Assembly (NCBI RefSeq): GCF_004364805.1 | Contig: NZ_SOAP01000002.1 | Coordinates: 1,240,001 to 1,304,000 of the forward strand | Source: Pelagimonas phthalicica | Lineage (GTDB): Bacteria; Pseudomonadota; Alphaproteobacteria; Rhodobacterales; Rhodobacteraceae | Length of the DNA stretch: 64,000 bases | Reading direction: 5' to 3' | Shown here: piece by piece, positions 17,971 through 27,621 of the stretch | Numbering within the stretch: the stretch's first letter is position 1 | How the letters are laid out: each line of letters begins with the position of its first letter | The notes under the pieces: generated by a model | Databases searched by the model: none | Told to the model about the DNA's origin: nothing | The model's input: only the letters and a program-made list of their open reading frames with translations | Made by a program: the position numbers and the translations under genes

Positions 17971-18660
17971 GGAAAACCGCATGCTGTAGTAGAAGAGGAA
18001 CATCCTAAAAAAGGCCACAGACTTTTCGCGAGTCAAAAGCCATGAGGTTCCGGTTCATCGAAGAGCATAGCCACTAATTGCCGACCAACCGGCTTTGCAA
18101 GGTTCTGGAGCAAGTTCACCTAGCCTGCGCGCAGATGGTAGCCGCCTTGCAAAACAGAGACGGCGAACCAGCATGGAGGTCTTGGCGCATATCAAGGAAC
18201 AGTCCCGGCTCAACCTGAGCAGCTATGGCCCTCAACGGATGACCGAAGAGCTGAAGGAGCTTGGCATGCCCATCGGCTATCGCCGCGTTGGCCGATTGAT
18301 GCGCGAGAATAACATACGCGTCGAACGATCCAAGAAATACAAGGTGACGACCACTGCCCGGCAGGCGATTGCGAAGTGATCTGCCGAGAGGGGGACAGTA
18401 ACCACGCCTGCAATATTGCGCGCCCCTGCTGAGCCGGGGCTTCCGTGTGGATCAGCCGAAGCAGATTTGGGCAGGTGAAATCAGCTATGTCTGAACGCGC
18501 AAAGGCTGTCTCTATATGGCGGTCCTACTCGTTTTGCATTCACCACACCGACTGTGGCAGCCAATATTGTTCTCGCCACTATCAGAAGCTCCTGCTCCAG
18601 CTCAGCTTCCAAGTATCAATGAGCGGCACAAAACATGACAGGTCCATTTTCAACAAAATA
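17946..18660 (+). mobile_element. Degenerate IS3-family element (OrfA tail and OrfB fragments)
   Basis: An OrfA-like tail, ARENDRLRRENRML, is followed by two TAG codons and KRNILKKATDFSRVK. OrfB then begins with MRFRFIEEHSH and a stop, and the HTH_21 part is readable at 18170-18378: LAHIKEQSRLNLSSYGPQRM, MTEELKELGMPIGYRRVGRL, VERSKKYKVTT. The DDE core survives as QIWAGEISYV followed by TGA, and HTDCGSQYCSRHYQKLL at about 18541, with the region between them deleted. Many stops and deletions make it inactive. I cannot see clean terminal inverted repeats. Confidence 0.8.
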
Positions 18661-18887
18661 CGCCCCAAGTTCAGTGGTTCAATTTCCAAACCAGTTTCGA
18701 TTCCTCCGCCAAAACCTCGTCTAACACGCAAAACCGTTCCGAGCCGGACGTCATCTGGCTTTACGGCAACGATGTTCTAACTTGTTTTTAGGGCTTGGAG
18801 ACGAATTGATGTTGCCGACCGGATCGCCGTGCAGAGACATGGGTTTTCGGCTCCCTGCCTTTCAAAACTGTTTTGCTCGCCGCGGCG

Positions 18888-20285
18888 TCAGTTCACCTCG
18901 ACAATCTTGCCCGGGTTCAAGGTATTTGTCGGGTCTATTGCCCGCTTGATCACCCCCATCAGAGCATAAGCAGCACCATGTTCTTCCAGCATATATTGTT
19001 TCTTGCCGATGCCGACACCATGTTCGCCCGTCACAGTTCCGCCAAAGGACAAAGCGAGTTTGTTGATCTTGGACGCAAGGTCCTTGCCGGCCTTGAGATC
19101 TACCGGGTTTTTCGGGTCAATCAGGATCAGAAGATGGAAGTTACCGTCACCCACATGGCCCACAATTGGCGCAATCAGACCAGAAGCGGCGATCAACTCT
19201 TTTGTGCGCGCAATACATTCCGACAAAGCTGAAATAGGGACGCAACAGTCTGTCACCAAACCTTCGGCCCCTGAGCGCAAGGATTTTCCGGCGTAGTAAG
19301 CGTTGTGTCGCGCGGTCCAAAGGCGGTTTCTGTCCTCGGCCTTTGTCGCCCATTGAAAGCCCGAAACCGAGAACTCTTCACAGATACCTTCAAAAAGCTC
19401 GACTTGCTCTTTGACTCCGGTCTCCGACCCGTGGAACTCAAGAAACAAGTGCGGTTTTTCAGGCAAACCCAGATCTGGGTTGAACTTGTTCATACCCTTC
19501 ATCTGGACCTCGTCCAATAGCTCGATCCGAGCCATAGGCAGGCCAATCTGGATCGCCATGATGACTGAGTTTACTGCGTCATCAACGGTTTCAAAAGCGC
19601 AAGTCGCCGACAAAATTGATTCCGGTTGTCCGAACAGGCGGACTGTCAGCTTTGTGATGATCCCAAGGGTTCCTTCGGAACCGACGAACAAATGGGTCAG
19701 ATCATAACCCGCCGAAGATTTCCGCGCCCGCGATCCGGTTTCAATGATCGTTCCATCCGGCAGCACAACTTCCAACGCCAGGACATTTTCCCGCATGGTG
19801 CCGTAACGCACCGTGTTGGTTCCGGACGCGCGCGTTGCAGCCATGCCCCCCAATGTTGCATCTGCACCGGGGTCGACCGTGAACATCAACCCGGTCGCTC
19901 GAAGCTCTTCATTCAGCTGGGTCCGGGTCACACCTGGTTGCACCACCGCATCAAGATCGCTGTCGTTAATTTCCAAGACCTTGTTAATGCGGCTCATGTC
20001 GACGCTGATCCCGCCATGAATCGGGATTACATGCCCTTCAAGCGAGGTTCCAATTCCGAATGGAACAATCGGCACGGCCCGCCCTGCGCAAATTTTGACG
20101 ATCTTGGACACTTCTTCGGTGCTGGTCGGAAAGGCGACTGCATCTGGCAGCGCTGGATCAGAATAGGCCTCATCACGACCATGCATTTCACGAATAGAGC
20201 TGCCGGTGGACAGGCGCTCGCCAAGCAATTCAGTAAGTTCAGAGATTGCAGCTGCGGTCGCTTCCCGTGTCATATAGATGTCCAT
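18888..20285 (-). CDS. FAD-binding D-2-hydroxyacid (D-lactate/glycolate-type) dehydrogenase
   Basis: 465 residues from the ATG of MDIYMTREATAAAI, 55 bases after the TRAP small-subunit stop; an earlier start would run into that gene. The N-terminal half is an FAD-binding-4 (PCMH) domain: AVAFPTSTEEV, VPFGIGTSLEGHV, VQPGVTRTQLN, GMAATRASGTNTVRYG, GSEGTLGIIT. The C-terminal half is the FAD-oxidase cap with the HVGDGNFHLLI and TGEHGVG motifs that hold the metal and substrate His residues. It oxidises D-lactate or a related 2-hydroxy acid at the membrane or via a soluble acceptor. Last gene of the LysR-amidase-TRAP operon, so it probably handles the imported or amidase-released acid. Confidence 0.88.
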   Translation of the reverse strand: MDIYMTREATAAAISELTELLGERLSTGSSIREMHGRDEAYSDPALPDAVAFPTSTEEVSKIVKICAGRAVPIVPFGIGTSLEGHVIPIHGGISVDMSRINKVLEINDSDLDAVVQPGVTRTQLNEELRATGLMFTVDPGADATLGGMAATRASGTNTVRYGTMRENVLALEVVLPDGTIIETGSRARKSSAGYDLTHLFVGSEGTLGIITKLTVRLFGQPESILSATCAFETVDDAVNSVIMAIQIGLPMARIELLDEVQMKGMNKFNPDLGLPEKPHLFLEFHGSETGVKEQVELFEGICEEFSVSGFQWATKAEDRNRLWTARHNAYYAGKSLRSGAEGLVTDCCVPISALSECIARTKELIAASGLIAPIVGHVGDGNFHLLILIDPKNPVDLKAGKDLASKINKLALSFGGTVTGEHGVGIGKKQYMLEEHGAAYALMGVIKRAIDPTNTLNPGKIVEVN

Positions 20286-20340
20286 TTTGTAGCATCGGCC
20301 GGTCGCCTCAACGGACGATCTGCAGGCCTGGCTAGGTTTC

Positions 20341-20868
20341 TTAGTCCAATTGAGATTCAGATGTTTCGTTCCCGCCATCCCCCGCCCATCGCGCGGCGAG
20401 GTGAACCAATATGACGATCATGGCCAACGGCACTGACACAGAAATCCAAACCATCTGGATTCCAATGGTATCAGCCGTCAGTCCGCTTTGACGCCCGAGG
20501 TATCCTTTTGCAAATCCGCCCCGCAGGCCGACAAAGCAAAAATAGACGACCGGACAAATAAAGATCAAAACCGCAGCGCTTTGAATGGCTTCGGTTAGAA
20601 AACCCCAAAAAGAGGGGCGGTCGGGAAACACGCTCTCCATTAACACCGCGTCCGAGCGGGTTTTGAACGAAAGCGTGGCCCCCAGCAAACCTGTCCAAAC
20701 CATGGCGTAACGGGCAACGTCTTCGGTCCAGATTGGCGGAGAAGCAAAGACATATCGCGCCACAATCTGGATTGCGACGGTTACAAACATCAAGCAGACA
20801 GCAAATATTGCGGCACGCCTCATGGCCCAGTGAAGACCGTTGCTTGTCCCGATGATAAGTGAGCGCAT
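20341..20868 (-). CDS. TRAP transporter small permease (DctQ family)
   Basis: 175 residues from ATG 20868 (AAGGGC upstream); a frame extending to 20916 lacks a better site. Hydrophobic helices are at MRRAAIFAVCLMFVTVAIQI, DVARYAMVWTGLLGATLSF, TEAIQSAAVLIFICPVVYFC and IQMVWISVSVPLAMIVILV. FASPPIWTEDVARYAMVWTG is typical DctQ. Unusually it follows, rather than precedes, the binding protein, giving gene order M-P-Q. Confidence 0.87.
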   Translation of the reverse strand: MRSLIIGTSNGLHWAMRRAAIFAVCLMFVTVAIQIVARYVFASPPIWTEDVARYAMVWTGLLGATLSFKTRSDAVLMESVFPDRPSFWGFLTEAIQSAAVLIFICPVVYFCFVGLRGGFAKGYLGRQSGLTADTIGIQMVWISVSVPLAMIVILVHLAARWAGDGGNETSESQLD

Positions 20869-20923
20869 GGGGTTGCCCTTTCGTGATTGGATCGAGCCAA
20901 AGAAAGGCTCGACCACTTGGCCT

Positions 20924-21898
20924 TTAGCGATTGCCGTCAGAAAGGCTCGTCCAAATTTGAATGTCTTCGGACGCCATCAGCCCAGAGTCATAAACTGGCT
21001 TAGAGGCTTCGCGAAACACTGCACGCTCCTCAGCTGTCAGGCGTTGCACAGTGACACCTTTTTCTTCGAGCGAAGTAAGCCCGCGAACAGAAGCCGCCGC
21101 CAGCCATTCACGTGTCGCGGCATCGGCGGCCTCTACGGCTGCATCAACCGTGCTACGCTCGTCCGCTGACAGACCATCGTACCAGAGCTTGGACACGATG
21201 ACTGCGCGCAGTGGGATGATGACCCCGGCATCGGAGAAGTTCTTTACAAAGTCGGTCTGGCCGAACATCACAGGAACAAAAGGCGAGTTCAAATAGCCGT
21301 CGATCACGCCAGTTTGCAGGCCTGCAGGCACCTCACCCCAAGGCACGATTGTACCACTGGAGCCCCATGCCTTGTACATGGCGATCTGCGCATCATCGAG
21401 CGCACGCATACGCAAATCCGACATATCCGCAGGAGAACGGACAACCGCCTTGGTGGTGATGACACCGGATGACGGGCCAAGTGGCGCCAAGGACAGCAGA
21501 ACCGCGTCTTGTTTGGCCAGGTTTTCGTTGACCCGGTCAAAGACCTTGCCGGCGTCAAGCGTACGATCCATGTGAGCAATGTCATCGAAGATATACGGCA
21601 GGCGAACGCCGTAGATGAATGGGTCAACCTGCGCGACCGCGCGCACATCTGACAAGGAAACCTCCAGCAAACCGGTGGAAATCTGGTCGAACTTTTCAGC
21701 CTCGTTTCCGACCGAACCGCGCGGCATTTCGCGCACCTCCATACCCGCTTCGGTCAATACCTTCCCGAATGTATGTGCCCAATTATACGAGCCGCTGGTT
21801 TCGAGATCAGGTTTGCTGTCCAGCGCGATCTTCACCTCTGCGGTCGCCGTGGTCGCCAGCGCGAGCATGGCCACCAATGACAATTTTGCAAGTTTCAT
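20924..21898 (-). CDS. TRAP transporter substrate-binding protein (DctP family)
   Basis: 324 residues with a short signal peptide (MKLAKLSLVAMLALATTATA). Family blocks are present: FGKVLTEAGMEVREMPRGSV, STGLLEVSLSDVRAVA, SDLRMRALDDAQIAMYKAWG (ligand-binding Arg region) and VPAGLQTGVIDGYLNSP. GGGAGG precedes the start. It is encoded between the large and small permease genes. With an amidase and a D-2-hydroxyacid dehydrogenase in the operon, a hydroxy acid or its amide/ester is a plausible ligand. Confidence 0.9.
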   Translation of the reverse strand: MKLAKLSLVAMLALATTATAEVKIALDSKPDLETSGSYNWAHTFGKVLTEAGMEVREMPRGSVGNEAEKFDQISTGLLEVSLSDVRAVAQVDPFIYGVRLPYIFDDIAHMDRTLDAGKVFDRVNENLAKQDAVLLSLAPLGPSSGVITTKAVVRSPADMSDLRMRALDDAQIAMYKAWGSSGTIVPWGEVPAGLQTGVIDGYLNSPFVPVMFGQTDFVKNFSDAGVIIPLRAVIVSKLWYDGLSADERSTVDAAVEAADAATREWLAAASVRGLTSLEEKGVTVQRLTAEERAVFREASKPVYDSGLMASEDIQIWTSLSDGNR

Positions 21899-21919
21899 GA
21901 TATCCTCCCTTAAGATTGG

Positions 21920-23203
21920 TTAGTTCACTGAAAAGCCGAACAAACTCGGCAGGGTTAGAGTGATCGCAGGCCAGAAAACCAGTGACAGCAGCACCAATAC
22001 CTGGACCGCGATAAAGGGCAGCGCGGCAAATGCCAGACGCCAATAATTCAGCTTGGTGAGCGCAGAAACGACGACCAAACACTTCCCGAGGGGCGGTGTA
22101 ATCAACCCCACACACAGGTTAAAACAAAGCACGATCCCGAGCTGGATTGAGCTAATTCCTTGCTCCATGGCTTGTGGCGCAAACAATGGAATTAGGAGGG
22201 TCAAGGCCACGGGTGTATCCATGAACATGCCTGCGATCAGGAAAATGAAGACCAGGAAAAGCAAGTAGTTGGTGCCCGTAAGGCCAAAGGATTCGACCCA
22301 GTCAGCCAAAGCGCTGGACCAACCAAGTTGCCCGGCCAGATACCCCAATACGGAAATCGCGGCGAGAATAATGAAAATCGTGCCGGTCATCCGTGCGGTC
22401 GCTTCAACCGCCTCAAGGATCATTCGTAGGCTCAAGCCCTTGTAGAATTGGCCAGCGGCCAATGCGACCATGACCGCGATGGCAGAGCCCTCTGTTGGGG
22501 TGGCCAATCCGAAAACCAAGGACCCCAGAATGACCACTGGCAGACACAGCGCAGGGGCGGCATTCAAAAGGCTTGGAAGGAAACGGGGCACGTCATTTGC
22601 CGTGCCGCCGGGGAGGCCTTTGATGGCTGCCACGACACCGTTTAACGCCATCAAGGACGCAGCCAGCAGCAAGCCCGGCAAAACACCTGCAATGAACAAT
22701 GCGGCGACAGAGGCACCTGTAAGCCCGCCATAGATAATCATGATGATCGACGGTGGAATAATTGGGCCGATCATCGAAGACGCCGCTGTGATCGCGCCGG
22801 CATAATACGGATCATAACCCCGCGCTTTCATCTCTGGCACGAAGGTGCGAGACAAGGCTGCGCTATCCGCGACAGCAGACCCGGAAATGCCAGCAAAGAA
22901 CACGCTGGTCAGAATGTTCACATGCCCGAGACCACCGCGCAGGCGCCCAACAATCGACATCGCGAAATCGATCAGGCTTCTGGTCACTCCAGCACGGCTC
23001 ATGATCTCAGCCGTCAGAATAAAAAGCGGCATCGCCATAAAGGCAAAGACGTCCAGCTGAGAGAATATCCGCTGAGGCAGGATCGACAGAAACGGCGTCT
23101 TGTCCAAGGCAACAAAGGTGAGAACAGAGACCGCGCCCATTAAGTACGCAAAGGCGGTGCCGCTGATGAGCAGGACAATAAAGGCGATGGGAATCAGGTA
23201 CAT
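21920..23203 (-). CDS. TRAP transporter large permease (DctM family)
   Basis: 427 residues, polytopic. Typical segments: GGLGHVNILTSVFFAGISGS, AVADSAALSRTFVPEMKARG, GPIIPPSIIMIIYGGLTGA, GLATPTEGSAIAVMVALAAG and NLCVGLITPPLGKCLVVVSA. It starts four bases after the amidase stop, so both are read from one mRNA. It pairs with the small subunit encoded at 20341-20868. Confidence 0.93.
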   Translation of the reverse strand: MYLIPIAFIVLLISGTAFAYLMGAVSVLTFVALDKTPFLSILPQRIFSQLDVFAFMAMPLFILTAEIMSRAGVTRSLIDFAMSIVGRLRGGLGHVNILTSVFFAGISGSAVADSAALSRTFVPEMKARGYDPYYAGAITAASSMIGPIIPPSIIMIIYGGLTGASVAALFIAGVLPGLLLAASLMALNGVVAAIKGLPGGTANDVPRFLPSLLNAAPALCLPVVILGSLVFGLATPTEGSAIAVMVALAAGQFYKGLSLRMILEAVEATARMTGTIFIILAAISVLGYLAGQLGWSSALADWVESFGLTGTNYLLFLVFIFLIAGMFMDTPVALTLLIPLFAPQAMEQGISSIQLGIVLCFNLCVGLITPPLGKCLVVVSALTKLNYWRLAFAALPFIAVQVLVLLSLVFWPAITLTLPSLFGFSVN

Positions 23204-23207
23204 GTTG

Positions 23208-24857
23208 TTAGACCGCCGTTCCTAAAGTTGATTTTTCTGCGCCTGTTTTTGCGTCCATCTGTGGGGGGTGTGTGACGATCGATTGAAGGCTCACCTTAGA
23301 CAAAGGTATGGCGTTCAAATCGGGGCGTGCCCGCGCGGTCTCGCGATCCTGTTCAAAGGCAGCTTCCAACGCCTTCGCCACGGCGAGCACTTTTGCATCG
23401 CCGCCGACCGGACCCAAGACTTGCAAACCAAATGGCAGTCCAAATGGGTCACGCCCGCAAGGCAGCGTTATTGATGGCCCACCGGGCAATGACCCGCGAT
23501 AGGTCAATGACAGCCATCTGTAATAGATGTCCAATTTTTGCCCGTCGATTTCCGCCGGATGCCTTTGGGTCCAAGGGAAAGGCGAGACGGGTGTCGTTGG
23601 CAAGAGAATGACATCAACGTCACGCATCAAGGCATTGAACCGCCTTAGTATGCGTGTTTGTTCAGCATGCGCCCAAGCCCGATCTGCTAGGGACATGGAC
23701 TGGCCCAGTTTAATGTTCTCCGAAACCTCGTCCCCGAATGCATCTGGTTCGCTTTTGATGATCTCGCCAAACGCCGCCGTAAAGCTTTCCGCGCGCAGGA
23801 CATCAAAACATCTGTCCATGTCCCCTAGGTCGAGATCCACCGGGAAAATGTTTCGAACTTTCCGGCTGATCGTCTCAATCCGGTTGCGAAACGTGTCGCG
23901 GATGGCTGGGTCGACAGGAGCGCCGCCAAAATCTTCGCTGACCCCAACGCGGAGGTCGCCAAGCTCGATATCAGGTAGTGCAGTGAATCGGTCTGCCTTG
24001 GCAGGCACCGACAAAGGATCATCTGGATCGGCAGCCTGACACAGCTGCATCGCCAGAATAAGGTCATCCACCGTTCGCGTCATCGGGCCAAGTACAGAGA
24101 TCCCGGACCATCCCAAAGGTCGGGTCGGATGTGCGACGACATCCACCGAAGGGCGAAATCCAACAACGCCACAAAAGGCGGCGGGCAAGCGAAGCGAGCC
24201 ACCCGTGTCTGATCCCGTACACAAAGGCAAAAGGTTTGCGGCCAAAGCCGCTGCAGAGCCACCTGATGACCCACCGCAAACTAAATTCGCGTCAAATGGA
24301 TTGCCCGTTGCGCCCCATACCGGATTTCGTGTGTTTCCACCTGCCCCGCATTCAGGAACATTCGTTTTGGCCAAAACAATTGCCCCGGCGCGCCTCAGTC
24401 TGGCGACCAATGGCAAATCGTCATCGGGCAGATAGGCCCGCAAACGCGGGCTGCCATGTGTCGTCAACAGATCCCGCGTGTTCTGGAGGTCCTTTACACC
24501 GATAGGCACGCCGTCAAGCGGCCCGATGGGCGACCCGGCTTGCCAACGCTTGGTGGCCTCGCGTGCAGCGGTCACAGCGCGCGAGGAATTAATCGTCGTC
24601 AGCGCGTTAATCCTGGGATTGATCAAAGAAATCTGATCCAGGCAGGCGTCTAGGTAGTCGCTTGGAGTCAGGGTCTTTGCTTTGAACCCGGCAAGCACTT
24701 CCACAAGAGAAAGCCGAGTGAGCGCAGCACTGGGTACAGGGGCACACGCCCTGTCATCATTATATGCAGTCGACAAACAAAGCCCTCCCAAACCTTGCAT
24801 TTCATTAAGGTAACGCAAAGCCTCGGGAAGAAATAATGAATTACCTGCCCAAAACAT
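23208..24857 (-). CDS. Amidase signature-family hydrolase
   Basis: 549 residues from an ATG overlapping the LysR stop (TAATG); a start at 24803 is also possible, since the first 18 residues look unlike the family. The Ser-cisSer-Lys triad is complete: Lys in GVPIGVKDLQ, cis-Ser in CGGSSGGSAAALA, and the nucleophile Ser in TGSDTGGSLRLPA. Other blocks are TNVPECGAGGNT and SLPGGPSITLPCG. It hydrolyses an amide (or ester) in the cytoplasm, as no signal peptide is seen. Being first in a TRAP/D-hydroxyacid dehydrogenase operon, it may release a 2-hydroxy acid and ammonia from an imported amide. Substrate unknown. Confidence 0.88.
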   Translation of the reverse strand: MFWAGNSLFLPEALRYLNEMQGLGGLCLSTAYNDDRACAPVPSAALTRLSLVEVLAGFKAKTLTPSDYLDACLDQISLINPRINALTTINSSRAVTAAREATKRWQAGSPIGPLDGVPIGVKDLQNTRDLLTTHGSPRLRAYLPDDDLPLVARLRRAGAIVLAKTNVPECGAGGNTRNPVWGATGNPFDANLVCGGSSGGSAAALAANLLPLCTGSDTGGSLRLPAAFCGVVGFRPSVDVVAHPTRPLGWSGISVLGPMTRTVDDLILAMQLCQAADPDDPLSVPAKADRFTALPDIELGDLRVGVSEDFGGAPVDPAIRDTFRNRIETISRKVRNIFPVDLDLGDMDRCFDVLRAESFTAAFGEIIKSEPDAFGDEVSENIKLGQSMSLADRAWAHAEQTRILRRFNALMRDVDVILLPTTPVSPFPWTQRHPAEIDGQKLDIYYRWLSLTYRGSLPGGPSITLPCGRDPFGLPFGLQVLGPVGGDAKVLAVAKALEAAFEQDRETARARPDLNAIPLSKVSLQSIVTHPPQMDAKTGAEKSTLGTAV

Positions 24858-25777
24858 TAACCAAACGGAATGGTTTTGATCTCATCCGTCGTCTGCTGGA
24901 GGCATTTTAGAAACAAGGACATTGTACCATTTCTGCAAAGCTGGTCCGGGCGCCAGAAACAGCGCACCTCCGAAAGGTAGCCCTCAGTGTCGAGCGGCAA
25001 TATCGCGACCTCGCCGCGTGCGGCATGTCTCTGGGCCAGCCGTCGCGGCATCAACCCCAGAGCGGGCATTTGGCCCAAAAGTTCCAGATTCAACGTTAAT
25101 GACAAGGATGCAATAATGTTGCTGGGTGGTGTTTGGCCGTTGTCAGAAAACAATGCATCAACGGCCTGACGCGCAACAGAGTTCGCTTGCGGCATAATCC
25201 ACGGATACTCCTTGGCGTCGGCCCAGTCTGGTTGCTCCATTTGTGCAAGAGGATGGCCGCGCCCCGCAACGACCACTAGGGGCTCCGAAAACAGCGCCAT
25301 CTGTTCGATGCCTGATAATTCCTGGGGCCTCCAAATGCGCGCGATCAAAAGATCAATGGCACCGGCTTCAATTTGCGGCAGCAATTCATTGAAATGCCCC
25401 TCGATGACAGACACGCTTGCTTGCGGCGAGTTGCGTTTGAGCAGAGAAATCGCCCCCGGCAAAAGCGTTGGGGCGACCGAACTTACAACTCCTACAGTGA
25501 CCGCGCCCGACACACCGCTCGCCATTGCTTCAATATCAAAGGCCGCGCGTCCCAGCTGATCAAGGGTTTGCTTCGCATGCTCGGCCAAACGCTTTCCAAT
25601 AGGTGTCAAATAAAGCCGATTGCGATCCCGGGTCACGACTGGCACGCCGACGATGCGCTCAAGCTCGGCAATCTGCTTCGAAACAGCGGGCTGGGAAACA
25701 TTCAGCGCTTCGGCGACACGCGCCACAAGTTTCAACTCGGAAAGTGTCGAAATCACGCGCAGGTGCCGGATCGTCAC
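24857..25777 (-). CDS. LysR-family transcriptional regulator
   Basis: 306 residues. HTH at the N-terminus (VARVAEALNVSQPAVSKQIA, RDRNRLYLTPIGKRLAEHA) and a substrate-binding-like effector domain (AVTVGVVSSVAPTLLPGAIS). The architecture resembles GbpR/CbbR-like members. It is unusual in being co-directional with, and translationally coupled to, the amidase-TRAP operon (TAATG), rather than divergent; it may regulate its own operon. Ligand not known. Confidence 0.87.
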   Translation of the reverse strand: MTIRHLRVISTLSELKLVARVAEALNVSQPAVSKQIAELERIVGVPVVTRDRNRLYLTPIGKRLAEHAKQTLDQLGRAAFDIEAMASGVSGAVTVGVVSSVAPTLLPGAISLLKRNSPQASVSVIEGHFNELLPQIEAGAIDLLIARIWRPQELSGIEQMALFSEPLVVVAGRGHPLAQMEQPDWADAKEYPWIMPQANSVARQAVDALFSDNGQTPPSNIIASLSLTLNLELLGQMPALGLMPRRLAQRHAARGEVAILPLDTEGYLSEVRCFWRPDQLCRNGTMSLFLKCLQQTTDEIKTIPFG

Positions 25778-26016
25778 GTCTCTTTGGAAATTCTTGATCG
25801 AGATGACGCGACCTCCCCAGGCATCACTTTCATGCCAAACCAGTATAGAACAGAAACCCGGAGCCGAGTAAAACGAGATGCTTTGCCTGATCGGCGCGGC
25901 TCGGAAGGACCAACCAAGCTTTCAGGCCCCGACCCCAGGTGTCAGGCTGGGTTTTGTGTCTTTGAATAGATAGCGTGGAGCATCGCGGTTGTTTCCATCG
26001 CCTCGTCGCTGGAAAG

Positions 26017-26478
26017 CTACAAAGGCAGAGCCGTCGAATTCTTCACAACCTCCAGTATGACGGAACTCTGCATTTCCTGAACCCCAGGAAGTGAAACGAG
26101 TTTATCCTGAAGCAAGGCCTGATAATGGTCGATGTCTAGAACGACGATCCTGAGGTGAAAATCATACTCGCCCAGCAACAATACCGCTGACTGAATTTCG
26201 GGAATGGCGCGCACTTCGATTTTGAACTACTCCAGCGACTTTCTGTCGTGCATTTTCAGCTTTACCCGCGCGTCGACGACTGCGTTGAATCCCAATTTGC
26301 GGCGATCAAGCTAAACATGCTTGCTCGCTATCACACCTTGTTCTTGCAGTTGAATGATCCGGCGCGAGCAAGGTGACTGAGAAAACCAGGCCTGTTCCGC
26401 TATCTGCGATACAGTCATGGAGCCATCACGCTGCATTGCGCGCAAGATCCTGAGATCTGTTTCGTCAATATTCTGCAT
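26017..26478 (-). pseudogene. bkdR: bkdR-like Lrp/AsnC regulator broken by two in-frame TAG codons
   Basis: Read from the ATG of MQNIDETDLRILRAMQRDGS, the frame gives 153 codons plus stop, the normal Lrp length, but has TAG at codon 56 (26311-26313) and codon 84 (26227-26229). Between and after them the family text is intact: LDRRKLGFNAVVDARVKLKM, EVRAIPEIQSAVLLLGEYDF and the ending KNSTALPL. No frameshift is present. Its place, divergent from the branched-chain keto-acid dehydrogenase genes, is that of BkdR, the Lrp-type activator of bkd operons. With either stop the effector domain is lost. Confidence 0.88.
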
Positions 26479-26617
26479 GTGATAGCCCGGTAATGCCAAA
26501 TCATTAGCTAAAGTATGCATAATTTTCCGCCCCGGAGCAATAGAAAGGCAAGCAATCCCTGCGCGCAAACATACGATCAACGCGAGCTCTTATTCAGATA
26601 AGGCGGAAAGGACTGTC

Positions 26618-26680
26618 ATGTTCGAAGTTGTAATGCACGGCGCGAAACGTACGCCGATGGATGGTTTCCAAGAGGAGTGA
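26618..26680 (+). pseudogene. Thiolase N-terminal stub
   Basis: ATG with GGAAAGGA upstream opens a 20-codon peptide (MFEVVMHGAKRTPMDGFQEE) that resembles the first strand of acetyl-CoA acyltransferases (pattern V..GA.RTP.GGFQG), then TGA. The rest of the thiolase is missing, and the next base pairs already lead into the acyl-CoA dehydrogenase. It probably marks a deletion that removed nearly all of a beta-ketothiolase gene of an isoleucine operon. Short, so the match is suggestive only. Confidence 0.5.
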
Positions 26681-26684
26681 TGCC

Positions 26685-27621
26685 ATAACCGGAGTACTGA
26701 CCGAAGAACAAACAATGATCCGCGACATGGCGCGGCAGTTTTCGCAAGACAGGTTGGCCCCCGGTGCCAGTGCGCGCGAAGCCGCCGGAGCCATCGAACC
26801 CGGCATTTTAGGCGAAATGGGCCAGCTGGGTTTATTAAGCATGACAGTCCCTGAGGCAGGAACCGACGCCGCGTCGATTAAGGCCCGCGCGACCCGAACC
26901 AATGACGGCTATACTTTAAACGGGTCAAAGCAATTCATCACCTCGGCCAAGATCGGCGGAGCAACAATAGGTTTTTGCGGTGACAGATCCCGACGCAGGC
27001 AAGAAAGGGAGCTCGGCCTTCTACTTTGAACAGGACACGCCCGGCTTTATCGTTGCAGAGCCAGAAAAGAAACTGAGCCAGAAAGCTTCGGACACCTGCG
27101 CATTGACATTCGACGGCATGAAACTGGATGCCAATGCGTTGATCGGAGAAGAGGGGCAGGGCCTGACAATTGCGCTTTCGTCTCTCGAAGCCGGGCGCAT
27201 CGGTATTGCGTCGCAATCGGTTGGCATGGCGCAGGCCGCTTTGGAGTATGCAACCGCCTATGCGCTGGACCGCCGCGCATTTGGCAAACCAGTTTTCGAA
27301 CATCAGGCGGTCGCCTTTCGTCTGGCGGATGTGGACGCGCAGATCGAAAGTGCGCGTCAGATGGTGCTGCATGCCGCGCGTCTAAAAGATCAGGGCCAGC
27401 CCTGCCTTCGAAAGGCCTCCATCGCCAAAATGACGGCCAGTCAGATGGCCGAGCGGGTGGTCTCTGACGCCATTCAGACGCTCGGCGGTTATGGCTATCT
27501 GTCCGAATTCCCGCTGGAGCGAACCTATCGCGATGTGCGCGTCTGCCAGATTTACGAAGGCACCTCGGACGTGCAGCGCATCAACATCTCCCGCGATCTG
27601 AAACGGAGGTTTCAGAAATGA
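26685..27621 (+). pseudogene. Acyl-CoA dehydrogenase with lost start, internal deletion and +1 frameshift
   Basis: Family text begins GVLTEEQTMIRDMARQF, but the expected ATG reads ATA (26685-26687), eight bases after GAGGAG. After LGLLSMTVPE the sequence jumps in frame to AGTDAASIKARATR, skipping roughly 70-80 residues that carry part of the FAD/substrate site. A run of five T at 26972-26976 then shifts the frame; with four T it reads ATIGFAVTDPDAGKKGS and continues correctly. The C-terminal half is normal, with the catalytic-Glu region LGGYGYLSEFPLERTYRD and the EGTSDVQ motif. In an intact operon it would oxidise 2-methylbutanoyl-CoA or isobutanoyl-CoA. It cannot make a working enzyme. Confidence 0.88.
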
